NCBI GenBank assembly: GCA_913042885.1 | Contig: CAJWLW010000012.1 | Span: forward strand, 1 to 37,781 | Origin: an uncultured Lentisphaeria bacterium | Lineage (GTDB): Bacteria; Verrucomicrobiota; Lentisphaeria; JABSQK01; CAJWLW01 | Reading direction: 5' to 3' | Length of the DNA: 37,781 nt | Shown here: positions 1-8,419 of the stretch, piece by piece | Numbering within the stretch: the first letter of the stretch is position 1 | Layout: every line of letters starts with the position of its first letter | The notes under the pieces: generated by a model | Told to the model about the DNA's origin: nothing | The model's database searches: none | What the model saw: the letters and a program-made list of their open reading frames with translations, nothing else | Translations under genes and position numbers: made by a program

Positions 1-2
1 TC

Positions 3-590
3 GTGACGATCAACGTTTTTCCACTGGTCAAGCATCTCGGCAGCACCGCGCCGCAGTATACCGAAGGCTGTCATTCTGTCGTCCCCCCGCAGCAAACCGT
101 GCCGTCCCGGTACATCGACCCGAAAGCCAAGAATCGCAGCCGAATTTACTACAAGCTGGCGGAACTGCAGGCCAATCAGTTGGAAGATGGTGCCATGGCG
201 CTGCTTACTGACGAGCACGGATTTATCGCCGAAGGCACAGGCAACAACTTCTTCATGGTACGGAACGGACGCGTGTTGACACCGAAAGGACACAATATCC
301 TGCGCGGCGTCTCGCGTATGAACTGTATGGAGCTGTGCGACAAGTTCGGCATCGAAGTGGAAGAAGCCGACATCGAACCGTACGACGTGCGCGAGGCAGA
401 TGAGGCCTGGATCACCAGTACGACTATCTGCATGCTGCCGGTAACGCGTTTCAACTTCCAGCCGGTGGGTGACGGCCGGGTCGGACCGATCTACACGAAA
501 CTGCTCAACGCATGGTCGGAGCAGGTCGATTGCGACATCAAGGCGCAGGCTGAGAAGTTTGGAGAGATGCTGAAAGCCGGCGCCATGTAA
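3..590 (+). CDS. Class IV (fold type IV PLP) aminotransferase, 5'-truncated by the window edge
   Basis: This is the C-terminal two thirds of a branched-chain/D-amino-acid-type aminotransferase; the GTG at position 3 is only the first in-frame codon, and the true start lies before the window. The likely PLP-binding lysine is K41 of the visible part, in the pattern K-x-x-N that D-amino-acid transaminases share. It is followed by the family's E-G-x-G-N-N-F phosphate/cofactor-side motif. The protein aligns over its whole visible length with the complete 307-residue paralogue at 34944-35867 (shared R-V/S-R-like, IAE-x-x-G-x-N-F, EEADI/EEDIQ-x-YDV and ADEAW segments). The substrate cannot be told; BCAT, D-alanine transaminase and 4-amino-4-deoxychorismate lyase all share this fold. 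The next gene starts 38 bases downstream on the same strand with its own strong ribosome site, so co-transcription is likely. Confidence 0.85.
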   Translation: MTINVFPLVKHLGSTAPQYTEGCHSVVPPQQTVPSRYIDPKAKNRSRIYYKLAELQANQLEDGAMALLTDEHGFIAEGTGNNFFMVRNGRVLTPKGHNILRGVSRMNCMELCDKFGIEVEEADIEPYDVREADEAWITSTTICMLPVTRFNFQPVGDGRVGPIYTKLLNAWSEQVDCDIKAQAEKFGEMLKAGAM

Positions 591-628
591 TCGAAAACTC
601 ACTACGATCGAAAAAAGGAGGACCTCAC

Positions 629-1402
629 ATGGCTTCGCTGAAAATCACCCACATTGGTCATGCTTCATATCGTTTTGAATCGGAAGCCGGCACGGTCATC
701 TACCTCGATCCGTGGATCGAGGGCAATCCAAGTGCGGATATGGCGTTAGCGGATATCGACCGGGCGGATGCCGTCGTTGTCACGCACGGCCACATGGATC
801 ACCTCGGCGATTCTATCGCTATCTGCAAGGCAACGGGCGCGATATTTCTCGGCAGCTACGAACTGCAATTGCTTGCGGAAGCCAACGGGCTGACGATGGC
901 CGCCAACGCGTCGATGCCAGTCGGTATCGGCGGTACGCAGAGGATCAAGGACGTTGCAATCACCGCAACGCAAACACATCATTCGGCATCAATGAGCATG
1001 CCGGAGACTCCGACGCACCCGAACGGAATAGTCTTCCACCCCGACGGCGGTGTTTCGGGCATGATCCTGGCATTCGATAATGGCATCACCGTGTACAATT
1101 CATCGGACACCGGCGTTTTCAGTGATATGCAGCTTATCAGCCAGATGTACGGACCGCAGATCGCCATTCTCCCGACTGGCGGCGTGTACACCATGGGGCT
1201 TCGCGAAGCGGCACGGGCTGTGGGATTCATCCGTCCGGAAATTCTGATTCCCTGCCACTATGGTGAGCAGGTCGGCCAGCCGTGTGACATCGACGCCCTG
1301 ACTGCGGCGGTGGCGGTGCTGGCGCCGGCCACCGACGTCGTCACGCTCGAGGCCAATGCCACACTCACCTACACCGCAAGCTCGTATGAGATTGCGGGAT
1401 AA
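629..1402 (+). CDS. Metallo-beta-lactamase-fold metal-dependent hydrolase (UPF0173-like)
   Basis: A 257-residue protein of the metal-dependent hydrolase group that includes UPF0173 and L-ascorbate-6-phosphate lactonase-like proteins. The N-terminus has the strand-turn pattern THIGHAS, then DPW near residue 28. The zinc motif H53-x-H55-x-D57-H58 lies in VTHGHMDHLGD. Later metal-site candidates are the His pair in QTHHS, the Asp in SSDTG and the His in IPCHYG, all at the spacing expected of the fold. No signal peptide is visible, so it should be cytoplasmic. The ATG is preceded by an AAAGGAGG ribosome site about 8 bases upstream, which fixes the start. It converges with the minus-strand cluster whose last gene ends at 1479. 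The natural substrate of this family is mostly unknown; a lactone or phosphodiester is plausible. Confidence 0.88.
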   Translation: MASLKITHIGHASYRFESEAGTVIYLDPWIEGNPSADMALADIDRADAVVVTHGHMDHLGDSIAICKATGAIFLGSYELQLLAEANGLTMAANASMPVGIGGTQRIKDVAITATQTHHSASMSMPETPTHPNGIVFHPDGGVSGMILAFDNGITVYNSSDTGVFSDMQLISQMYGPQIAILPTGGVYTMGLREAARAVGFIRPEILIPCHYGEQVGQPCDIDALTAAVAVLAPATDVVTLEANATLTYTASSYEIAG

Positions 1403-1430
1403 GCCAATGGCACTCTTGATCCATGGTCCG

Positions 1431-1449
1431 GCTCGAGAGCTTATCGAGC
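1431..1449. terminator. Possible hairpin between convergent genes
   Basis: A perfect 6-base-pair stem GCTCGA/TCGAGC with a 7-base loop lies in the 76-base gap between two convergent genes. Neither side carries a clear T-run, so intrinsic termination is not shown; it may only stabilise the mRNA 3' ends. Confidence 0.3.
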
Positions 1450-1478
1450 AATGCGCTGTGCCGCAAAACGAATCATCG

Positions 1479-2267
1479 TCAGGATTGACTGCGAAGATAC
1501 TCAATACTTGACCGGGCACCTTCTTCAAAGCCGGCGTTGCGATAGATCTTGAGAGATCCAAAGCCCTCGTACCCGATTGACTGCAGTGCGTGCAAGACAG
1601 ATTTGAAGTCAACATTGCCACTGCCGAAAACGCCCCCGTTGCTCTCGCAGATATGGACATGGCGCAGCGATTCTCCACAGCTGTAGATCGGCTCCGTCAT
1701 CGACGTCTCTTCAATGTTCATGTGAATGGTATCGAGCATCGGCTTGAACGCCGGCACATCAATCGCCGCGATCAATTGCCGCACCTCGGCCAGCGAATTA
1801 TTGAAGCCAACCTGCAAATGGTTGACCGGTTCAATGACGATCTCTATGCCCTTCTGCTCGGCAGCCAGGCCAACCTCCCGGAGCCCTGCGGCAATACGCT
1901 CGTTGGCTACAACCGGATCCGCTTCGTCGCTCCGCAGCCCCTGCATCAGCCCGACGACCAGGATGGCATTGAACCGGTCGGCAATCGGCAAATAACTTTT
2001 GAGGCGATCCACTGCGCCCTGTCGGCAGTCCGGGTCCGGTGAACTCAGGCAAAGCCCTTGTTCATAGGCTGGGCCTGTCAACATCGACGGTACAACCAAG
2101 TCGTTGGCTTGCGCGGCTGCTTCCAGCTCGTCGAGACGTCCGAGCACATCATCCGTCAGATTCAGTTCGACACCGGCGTAGCCGCAACTCTTCAGAAAGG
2201 CAAAGCCCGCCGGCGGATCCTGTTCAATGTCTGAAAAGTCGATCAGAATGTAGCTGTAGGGAATCAT
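1479..2267 (-). CDS. Sugar phosphate isomerase/epimerase (xylose-isomerase-like TIM barrel)
   Basis: A 262-residue protein of the AP-endonuclease-2/xylose-isomerase-like TIM-barrel superfamily, which includes D-tagatose 3-epimerase, hydroxypyruvate isomerase and IolE/IolI. Metal-site residues expected in the barrel are seen as E146 in IEPVNH, D179 in LDTIHMN and H205 in HVHICES. The fourth, normally a Glu near the last strand, appears to be replaced by lysine (K240 in GSLKIYR), which is odd and could mean altered chemistry. The length fits the family. It is the last gene of the minus-strand cluster, 71 bases after the glucuronidase-like gene. It could act on the keto-sugars produced by the Gfo/Idh enzymes nearby; the substrate is not known. 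Confidence 0.85.
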   Translation of the reverse strand: MIPYSYILIDFSDIEQDPPAGFAFLKSCGYAGVELNLTDDVLGRLDELEAAAQANDLVVPSMLTGPAYEQGLCLSSPDPDCRQGAVDRLKSYLPIADRFNAILVVGLMQGLRSDEADPVVANERIAAGLREVGLAAEQKGIEIVIEPVNHLQVGFNNSLAEVRQLIAAIDVPAFKPMLDTIHMNIEETSMTEPIYSCGESLRHVHICESNGGVFGSGNVDFKSVLHALQSIGYEGFGSLKIYRNAGFEEGARSSIEYLRSQS

Positions 2268-2338
2268 TTGCGGTCCAACTGGTTTATGTGGAGTGGAATT
2301 TTCATTCTTGCAGAAAGGCTGGACTGCGGCCCGGCGAT

Positions 2339-4597
2339 CTAAATCTCGAATCCCCAGTGTTCGCCATAAATGCGGATCTCGTCCGCCTTGCCGCGCAGCC
2401 AGTCAAGACCGTAGGCGTTCAGACCGACGAGTGAGCCGATATCCGTCTGGTCCCGAACGCTCCCGGCCCAAATCGCTGTTGCAGCCTCGAGCCGGTCCAC
2501 GGCGCTTGCCAACAAACGGGCGGATTGTCGCATCTCGTCATTGTGTGCGGTGACATCGAATTTTCCGCCACGGCCGGCCGACGTCTTCAATTCCTCCGCG
2601 GCATCGTAGCGCAGGCGTGCCTGGCGAATCAGAATTGCGGTCTGCATAAATAATCCTCCGAAACGTACAAACGCCAGCAGGTCTCCGACAAATTGCTTGC
2701 CACGCGGCGCGCTGAGTTGCAACGCCGCCTCGATGTGCGGCTCGATTTTACCTAAACTGTCGATCAATTTCTCCCAGACCGGAAAATAGTCCACGACATA
2801 CGGCCAGTCCTCCCAGAACTTCAAGGTCATACGCGGCATCATGAATCCGGTACCGATCACAAAATCGAATTGCGGTGCAAGCTTCTCCAGCGCGCGGAAC
2901 GCCTTCATCATCGGGTCGACAGACGCGGGCCCACAGATTTTCTCGACAAGGCGCTCGGACGATTTTCGAGGTGTCAGGCGACTGTCCCAGGCGGCGTCCA
3001 CGAGGTAACGCATCATGGGTTCGTACTCACTGATATCGAACTGACGGAAAAAATAGCCTTTGGCTCCGTGTCGGCGCATCGCACGCACCGTCGTATGCAG
3101 TGCCGAAAAATTGAACTGCGGCAGAAACCCGACGTTGTCATCATTGATCGTGGTGGTGACATGGAAGCTCATCCCACTCTCTCTGGCGCAAGCAAGGCGG
3201 TCCATGCTGGAAGCAACACTCGACGTCGTGTAATCGCCCACGCGAAGAAATTCGAAACGCGCCGAATCGAAAATGTGCGGGATCACCCCCAGCAAGGCAT
3301 CGCTCATCAGTGACGCGTAGACCTTCATATCGGGATTGATGCGCTGCACGACCTGGTGCTCGTTGAGCACCAGGTCAAGCAGCCGGACGGTGGCCACCGC
3401 ACCGAGTGCCTCGCGCACCGAGCGTCCCGGCTGCCCGCCAACTTTGTGCCCGGCAGCGGCGGCTTTGATCTTGTCAAGCGAAAATTCAGGTTCCAGCTTG
3501 TGACGCCTCGACAGTTGCTTCCAACAAACCCCGATGCCGCCGGCATTCGGAGGAAACTCCGCCGGGCTCAGCAGGACACTGTCAATCTCCGGATACGTCT
3601 CGAGCACCGCGGTGAGCCATGATTCGACCATCTCGACATAGACGGGATTCAGCGGCGTCATCAGGTGGCCGACCTCGCTGTTGCCAGTGTCGGCGTGCAG
3701 GCCCAGGGTTGAGTACCTTTCGGCCGCCATGATCGATTTCGGTATACGGTGCTTCTTGCTCCAGCGAGCCAGATGCTGTTGGAACTCGTCCGGGAAGTAG
3801 TTGAAGTTGTGCGCCATGATAAACTTCAGCCCGCGCTGATGCGCCGCGGCGATGATGCCGTGCATCAGCCGTTGACCGGCAGCAAGCCGCTCCGAATAGG
3901 TCTCGGCCCCCTGAAAATCAGGATTCGTATAGTGCCCGAGCCGCCCGATGACATCGCGGCCAATACTGCGCTTATGGATCACGTGCCTGAAACCATAAAC
4001 CAGATCGACCTGGGTACGTTCCACACCTCGAAACGACCAGTGCCACCATGGCTGATGCGGATAGGTCGCCGCGATTACGGTATTGAATCGCAACTTGACG
4101 AGTTGATCGAACAGCTTCTCATGGTCATTCAGGGACCAGAGAATACCGCTGTTGAGCATATCGTTGATAATGCGAAACGTGCGCTGCTCGAAGACAGGTC
4201 GCCGGACAACGTTGAGCTGCGGCAGATGAAACGGCCCCAGCGTCCCGGGCTCCGGCATAACGTCGCCCTGGACCAGGAAAGTCACGCCCCACTGCTCGAT
4301 CAGCTCGTAGGCCGCCCACAGCACCGCGATCGGCGAACCACCGCAAATCTCGAGCGATGTACCGTCATCGCAGCGGATGGCGTAGCCTTCCTTGCCTAAT
4401 CGGGTTTTCCTGCCCGGGCCGGGAGAGGACTCCCCAGTCCCGAGCACAATCGTCCTGCCGGCCTTCCGCCGCACCTCTGACACGCTCGGGGTGAAGCCGA
4501 ACAACTGGCGGACGTACTGACGTAACTCACTCGCGGCACGACGCTCGAGGGCATGGGCATCCGGACTTATCTGGATATGCAGGGATTTGGAAGGCAT
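2339..4597 (-). CDS. Alpha-glucuronidase-like (GH67-type N-domain) carbohydrate-active protein
   Basis: A 752-residue protein. The open frame runs further upstream, to 4741, but the ATG at 4597 has a GGAG site 5 bases before it and avoids overlap with the oxidoreductase gene ending at 4641. Residues about 1-125 resemble the N-terminal domain shared by GH67 alpha-glucuronidases and DUF4838 proteins: alternating helix/strand, a VLGTGES turn, then an EGYAIR strand and a GGSPIAVLWAAYELIEQWG helix. The rest looks like a TIM barrel (LRFNTVIAATYPHQPWW; HQRGLKFIMAHNFNYFP), with a candidate acid Glu near residue 346 in LSPAEF. There is no signal peptide, so it should act in the cytoplasm on oligosaccharides. 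It shares only the N-domain type with the two DUF4838 proteins in the plus operon and lacks their GQSDG...CxCxxC motif. The exact family is uncertain. Confidence 0.72.
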   Translation of the reverse strand: MPSKSLHIQISPDAHALERRAASELRQYVRQLFGFTPSVSEVRRKAGRTIVLGTGESSPGPGRKTRLGKEGYAIRCDDGTSLEICGGSPIAVLWAAYELIEQWGVTFLVQGDVMPEPGTLGPFHLPQLNVVRRPVFEQRTFRIINDMLNSGILWSLNDHEKLFDQLVKLRFNTVIAATYPHQPWWHWSFRGVERTQVDLVYGFRHVIHKRSIGRDVIGRLGHYTNPDFQGAETYSERLAAGQRLMHGIIAAAHQRGLKFIMAHNFNYFPDEFQQHLARWSKKHRIPKSIMAAERYSTLGLHADTGNSEVGHLMTPLNPVYVEMVESWLTAVLETYPEIDSVLLSPAEFPPNAGGIGVCWKQLSRRHKLEPEFSLDKIKAAAAGHKVGGQPGRSVREALGAVATVRLLDLVLNEHQVVQRINPDMKVYASLMSDALLGVIPHIFDSARFEFLRVGDYTTSSVASSMDRLACARESGMSFHVTTTINDDNVGFLPQFNFSALHTTVRAMRRHGAKGYFFRQFDISEYEPMMRYLVDAAWDSRLTPRKSSERLVEKICGPASVDPMMKAFRALEKLAPQFDFVIGTGFMMPRMTLKFWEDWPYVVDYFPVWEKLIDSLGKIEPHIEAALQLSAPRGKQFVGDLLAFVRFGGLFMQTAILIRQARLRYDAAEELKTSAGRGGKFDVTAHNDEMRQSARLLASAVDRLEAATAIWAGSVRDQTDIGSLVGLNAYGLDWLRGKADEIRIYGEHWGFEI

Positions 4598-4640
4598 CAA
4601 CGCTCCGGTGGTTAAAAGTGAAGAAGTTGTTGGTTGACGA

Positions 4641-5750
4641 TCAGCTTGACTGCTCCGGTTTCGGCTTGGCCGCTCTCCACTCGTCAAGGCGCACAGAGCC
4701 GCGGCGGCGCTGTGATTCTTCGGCGGCAAAACATACCTCAAAAACCTGAAACGCCACAGAGGGTGCCAGGCTTGGCGGTTCGTCGTCGATTACTCGCCGA
4801 ACAACGTCGGCCAGCTCGTCGTGGGTGTTGTGGACCAGCTTCAGACGGTCCTCGTCAAATTCATGGCGCGTCTCGAGATAGGGCCGGGTTTCGCCATCGC
4901 AATCGTAAAGAAACAGATCGAGAATACGGGAGTCGTGGAGATGCAGGCTGCCCTTCTCGCCGATCAATGTGTGGTCGAAATAGTACCCGGTGCCGGCGCC
5001 GTCTATGCCTTCACTCTGGTCTTCTGCTGCCGTGCTGGCGCGACAGAACGAAAAGGTGATGACACCGGTCGCGCCGTTCTCCGTGCGCATCCCGACATGC
5101 ACCGTGTCAGTGGTCTTGAAGTAGGACAGTACCGGGTCGGCCGCGAAGACATCGACTTCGTTGATCAGCGATCCGGTGTACCATTGGAACAGGTCGATGT
5201 AGTGCGACAGCTTCTCGGCAATCAAGCCGCCGGATCTCTCGGCCAGCCATTTCCACCCTTCGGGATGTTCCAGCCACACGGGCCAGAGGCTGGAGAAATA
5301 GTTCATTTGAAAATTGCGGATCCCGCCGACCCGTCCACTGTCGACAAGTTCCTTCGCCTTGCTGTATAGGAGGCTGTATCGGCACTCGAAGCCGATCTGC
5401 AGGAACGCGCCTGTTGCCTCCTGAACGCGCATGATGCGGCGGCACGCGTCGATGCTGTGCGCCATCGGTTTTTGCAGCAGGACCGCTTTGCCGGCGTTCA
5501 TGGCAGCGCAGGCAACCTCATCATGCCGATCGTTCGGCGTTGCCACATAGATCAGATGGATATCGCTGCGATCGACAACGGACGCCCAGTCGGATTCGAC
5601 GTCTATGCCGAAATCGTCACGTGCGCGTTGGGCGCGATCGGGCATCGGTTCGCAACCGATGGTCAAGTCAATCTCCGGGATATCGACGGCATCACGAACC
5701 GTCTTATACCCCCTGGCCCCCAAGCCGATCACTGCGAGGCCCAGGCTCAT
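4641..5750 (-). CDS. Gfo/Idh/MocA-family NAD(P)-dependent oxidoreductase
   Basis: A 369-residue dehydrogenase of the glucose-fructose oxidoreductase/inositol dehydrogenase family. The Rossmann signature GLGARG is at residues 9-14. The family's E-K-P motif is here Q93-K94-P95, keeping the catalytic lysine but losing the usual Glu. The downstream D-x-x-x-H-x-x-D motif appears as E179-x-x-x-H183-x-x-D186, a Glu-for-Asp change at the first place. These enzymes oxidise a sugar or cyclitol hydroxyl, often at C3, using tightly bound nicotinamide. Its start overlaps the stop of the upstream gene by 4 bases (ATGA), so translation is coupled; the glucuronidase-like gene follows 43 bases later. No signal peptide. 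The substrate is not known. Confidence 0.9.
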   Translation of the reverse strand: MSLGLAVIGLGARGYKTVRDAVDIPEIDLTIGCEPMPDRAQRARDDFGIDVESDWASVVDRSDIHLIYVATPNDRHDEVACAAMNAGKAVLLQKPMAHSIDACRRIMRVQEATGAFLQIGFECRYSLLYSKAKELVDSGRVGGIRNFQMNYFSSLWPVWLEHPEGWKWLAERSGGLIAEKLSHYIDLFQWYTGSLINEVDVFAADPVLSYFKTTDTVHVGMRTENGATGVITFSFCRASTAAEDQSEGIDGAGTGYYFDHTLIGEKGSLHLHDSRILDLFLYDCDGETRPYLETRHEFDEDRLKLVHNTHDELADVVRRVIDDEPPSLAPSVAFQVFEVCFAAEESQRRRGSVRLDEWRAAKPKPEQSS

Positions 5751-6472
5751 CGAGCCGACTCAAAGTCGCGAACATAGCGTTCGGTCACATCCTCGAGCGT
5801 CCCGGCAAAGAAGTATATCTTGCCGCGCACCGTGGCTTCCTCGCCGGGTTCGAGCATACCCCACTCGGGGTTGGCGTGAATGCACGATGGCCACATGTTG
5901 AAGTTGCCGGTCACACTGCTGCAACGGTCCAGGGCAATCGCCAGCATAAAGCCGGCCGTGGATCGTTTCGCCATCACGCTCCGGGCGCAATCCTTGGCAC
6001 CGGCCATCCGATGGTCGGGAAACTCGCCATTGACAGATTCATTGATGCTGACGAATCGATCGTCTGGCCAGATAAAAGTGTTGCAGCCGTCGAAATCGTG
6101 GAACTCACAGGACGTGCCGGCCTGCAGACAGAACAAAGAAAGGCCGTCACTTGCGGGTTCCGCACCGATGTTTGTGTAGGTAACCTCAAACGCGACTTCG
6201 TCGCCTTCGACAACCAGGTGTCCGCTGAAGTCTGTTGCGTATTCCCGCTTCAGTTCAATCGGGGCATCCCAGTGAAAACGCAGTTCGGTGTTCTCCCGTA
6301 CGGTTTCCCATGCAGTGTAGCCGGGCGGCCGACGCTTCGACCCGTGTCGCACAAATTCCGGGACACGAAAGATCGGGCTGCCCATGCCGACGTCTGGTTC
6401 ACAGATCGTATCCGGATGGGTGATATTCACCTGAGCACGACCGGCAACAGGCGAAATGTGGAGTTCTGTCAT
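5747..6472 (-). CDS. Unknown protein, predicted beta-sandwich
   Basis: A 241-residue protein I do not recognise. It has no signal peptide or membrane segment. The sequence alternates short hydrophobic strands with Gly/Pro/Asn turns (for example the VAFEVTYTNIG strand near residue 93, typical of an Ig-like or aldose-epimerase-like beta-sandwich). It is rich in aromatic residues that could line a sugar site (FIWPDDRFVS, NFNMWPSCIH). It is real by context: it is coupled by a 4-base overlap to the oxidoreductase after it and lies 4 bases after the alpha/beta hydrolase before it. A sugar-binding or mutarotase-like helper for the oxidoreductase is one possibility, but this is a guess from fold impression and position only. 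Confidence 0.7.
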   Translation of the reverse strand: MTELHISPVAGRAQVNITHPDTICEPDVGMGSPIFRVPEFVRHGSKRRPPGYTAWETVRENTELRFHWDAPIELKREYATDFSGHLVVEGDEVAFEVTYTNIGAEPASDGLSLFCLQAGTSCEFHDFDGCNTFIWPDDRFVSINESVNGEFPDHRMAGAKDCARSVMAKRSTAGFMLAIALDRCSSVTGNFNMWPSCIHANPEWGMLEPGEEATVRGKIYFFAGTLEDVTERYVRDFESAR

Positions 6473-6476
6473 CGAG

Positions 6477-7373
6477 TTACATCCAACGTTTGAGATATGC
6501 CATTACTTCACCGCGCATGGCGGCGGATTCAAAATGTCCGATCTCGTAGCGCAGCAACTTCCACGCCTCGGGCGCACCGGCCCCGGCGTAGGCTTCCTGC
6601 AGCTCCGCATCGATGCGATCGAGGCCCGCCGGTGGCGTGAGCCGGTCAAAGTTGCCGGCGAGCGCCAGGTGCGGACGCGGTGCGATGAGCGCGTTGATCT
6701 GACCGGCGGAGAAGTGCTTCAGCAGGCTGGGGACGTAGTAATAGATGCCATGCCCGTCGAGCCCCTGGGCGTCGATCAAAGCATCGAAATCCGTCAGGCA
6801 GCAGATATCGATGCATACCTTGATGCGAGTGTCCAGCGCCGCCAGCCACCAGCCCATCGTGCTGCCCATGGAAATTCCCAGCGTCGCGATCCGCTCGGCA
6901 TCGACGTCCGGGCGGGAGACCAGATAGTCGACCGCCCGCAAGCTGTCGTACATCATCATGCCCCACATCACCTGCCCGTGCCAGAGCATGTGCTTGAAGA
7001 TTTCCGCCTCCGTCCTGCCACGCCGCTCGCCGAAGGCCCAGGTGTCGAAGCACAGTGCTGAATACCCTGCAGCAGTCAACGCCTCGGCGTATGGCGGATC
7101 GCAGAGCGCTTCCCGCCCATCCAGCAGCTCGTCCTTGCCGAGCACGTAGTCGCCGCCGTGGGCATGGTTGTACAGCACCGTCGGCAACGGTCCGGACTGT
7201 TCATGCGGTCGCACGAAGCAGGCCGGCACCGCTTCGATACCGTTGAGGTCGAGAACGAGCCTCTCAAGGACATAGCCCGGGCGCGATTCCGTCGCCACGG
7301 TGGAAACTGAAATCTCACGATTGCGATCGGGCAGATCGCCCAGCAGCTCGTACAGTTGTTCTCTTTGTGTCAT
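6477..7373 (-). CDS. Alpha/beta hydrolase (dienelactone hydrolase/acetyl-xylan-esterase-like)
   Basis: A 298-residue serine hydrolase. The nucleophile elbow G-I-S168-M-G is followed by D243 in GNFDRLTP and H280 in IGHFES, giving a complete Ser-Asp-His triad in the right order. The oxyanion side is suggested by NHAHGGD near residue 69. The frame continues upstream to 7478, but the ATG at 7373 makes a 4-base ATGA overlap with the preceding gene, matching the coupling used by its neighbours. There is no signal peptide. This family contains cephalosporin-C deacetylase-like and acetyl-xylan-esterase-like enzymes, so removal of an acyl group from a sugar derivative in the cytoplasm is plausible; the actual ester is unknown. 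Confidence 0.87.
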   Translation of the reverse strand: MTQREQLYELLGDLPDRNREISVSTVATESRPGYVLERLVLDLNGIEAVPACFVRPHEQSGPLPTVLYNHAHGGDYVLGKDELLDGREALCDPPYAEALTAAGYSALCFDTWAFGERRGRTEAEIFKHMLWHGQVMWGMMMYDSLRAVDYLVSRPDVDAERIATLGISMGSTMGWWLAALDTRIKVCIDICCLTDFDALIDAQGLDGHGIYYYVPSLLKHFSAGQINALIAPRPHLALAGNFDRLTPPAGLDRIDAELQEAYAGAGAPEAWKLLRYEIGHFESAAMRGEVMAYLKRWM

Positions 7374-8419
7374 GAATGTTTCTGCCGCAGAATCTTCGCT
7401 GCAGCGACCTGGTTGTTGATCTTCGTGTAGACTTCGTCGATCGGGACGACAGCCCCGGAGCCGGGAGCGAAACCACAATCAGGGTTGAGCGTGATACGCT
7501 CGGGCGCCAGATACTGCATGGCCCGCTCGACCCGCTCGACAATCGTCTCCGGTGAGTCGATCTGTCCGGGCTCGACACTGACGCAACCCAGGCCGATCTC
7601 GAAATCTTCGCGCAACATCTTGAACACTTCCATGTCGCCGGCTTCCGGCACGGTGAACTCCATCGTCAGATGATCGACCTGCAGGCGATTGAGCTGCTCG
7701 ATGATCGCTTCGTAGCCGCCCTCGAAAGCAGCTTCGCCACGGGACCTGGCGCCGGCGCGGCGACATAGGTGCACCGCAGTCCTGATCCCGGCGATACCAT
7801 CGACAAGTTGATTCACCATATCCACGGAGAAGGCGGCAGCGCGTTCGGCGTCGTCGTAGCCGGCCCGGACTTCAGGGTCCACAAAAAGACAAAGGTGCGG
7901 GTCGTCGATCTGCACGATATTGGCACCGGCATCGCGGATCTGTTCAATCTCGTTGCGCAGGATCGGCACACAATCCTCCACGAATGCCTCACACGTCGGA
8001 TACGCCTTGGCGGACTCATCGGCATCCCACATACGTTCACCCAGCAAGGCCGGTGCGGGTATGGTCGCTTTGATTTCGCGGTCCGTGAGCTGCTTCACAA
8101 ACTCGACCTCGGCAGCGATGAACCCAGCATGTTTCGGCGCCAACCGGTCGGTGACAATTGTCCATGGCCGGCCGTCGGCGGGATTGGTACTCAGTTCGAA
8201 GCCATGCGCCAGTTCGGCGATCACGCCAATGTAGGACTTACGCCGCCATTCGCCATCATTGACCACATCGAGACCGGCACGTTCCTGTAGCCGCACGATA
8301 TAGGCGACGGCGGCGTCCATGGCGTCGGGGTCGACCGGTTCATCGGCGATCAGGTCGCGTACGAATGCAGAGCGCGGCATCGAACCGATGACCGATGCGG
8401 GAAAAAGCGTGTCGCTCAT
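7370..8419 (-). CDS. MetE-core-like zinc methyltransferase (cobalamin-independent methionine synthase C-terminal family)
   Basis: A 349-residue UROD/MetE-like TIM barrel corresponding only to the C-terminal half of MetE. All four zinc ligands can be traced: H217 and C219 in HLCR, E254 in LTMEFT, and C315 in LNPDCGF. The 61-residue distance from Glu to the last Cys is as in Escherichia coli MetE, while the loop between C219 and the Glu is about 13 residues longer. The substrate-side QIDDPHL replaces the usual Q-(I/V)-D-E-P, a Glu-to-Asp change. The ATG at 8419 gives an ATGA overlap with the upstream gene and is preferred to the in-frame GTG at 8425. Such cores act in methionine synthesis with non-folate donors or as alkyl-thiol lyases. 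Its placement among sugar genes argues that the methyl acceptor or donor may be unusual. Confidence 0.85.
   Translation of the reverse strand: MSDTLFPASVIGSMPRSAFVRDLIADEPVDPDAMDAAVAYIVRLQERAGLDVVNDGEWRRKSYIGVIAELAHGFELSTNPADGRPWTIVTDRLAPKHAGFIAAEVEFVKQLTDREIKATIPAPALLGERMWDADESAKAYPTCEAFVEDCVPILRNEIEQIRDAGANIVQIDDPHLCLFVDPEVRAGYDDAERAAAFSVDMVNQLVDGIAGIRTAVHLCRRAGARSRGEAAFEGGYEAIIEQLNRLQVDHLTMEFTVPEAGDMEVFKMLREDFEIGLGCVSVEPGQIDSPETIVERVERAMQYLAPERITLNPDCGFAPGSGAVVPIDEVYTKINNQVAAAKILRQKHS

Noticed and set aside
4598..4741. N-terminal extension of the glucuronidase-like protein
   Set aside because: The added residues are Ser/Thr/Arg-rich without homology signs, overlap the neighbouring gene, and a better start with GGAG exists at 4597.
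5540..6493. Plus-strand open frame of 317 codons
   Set aside because: It crosses the Gfo/Idh and the unknown gene, both supported by coupling and motifs on the minus strand.
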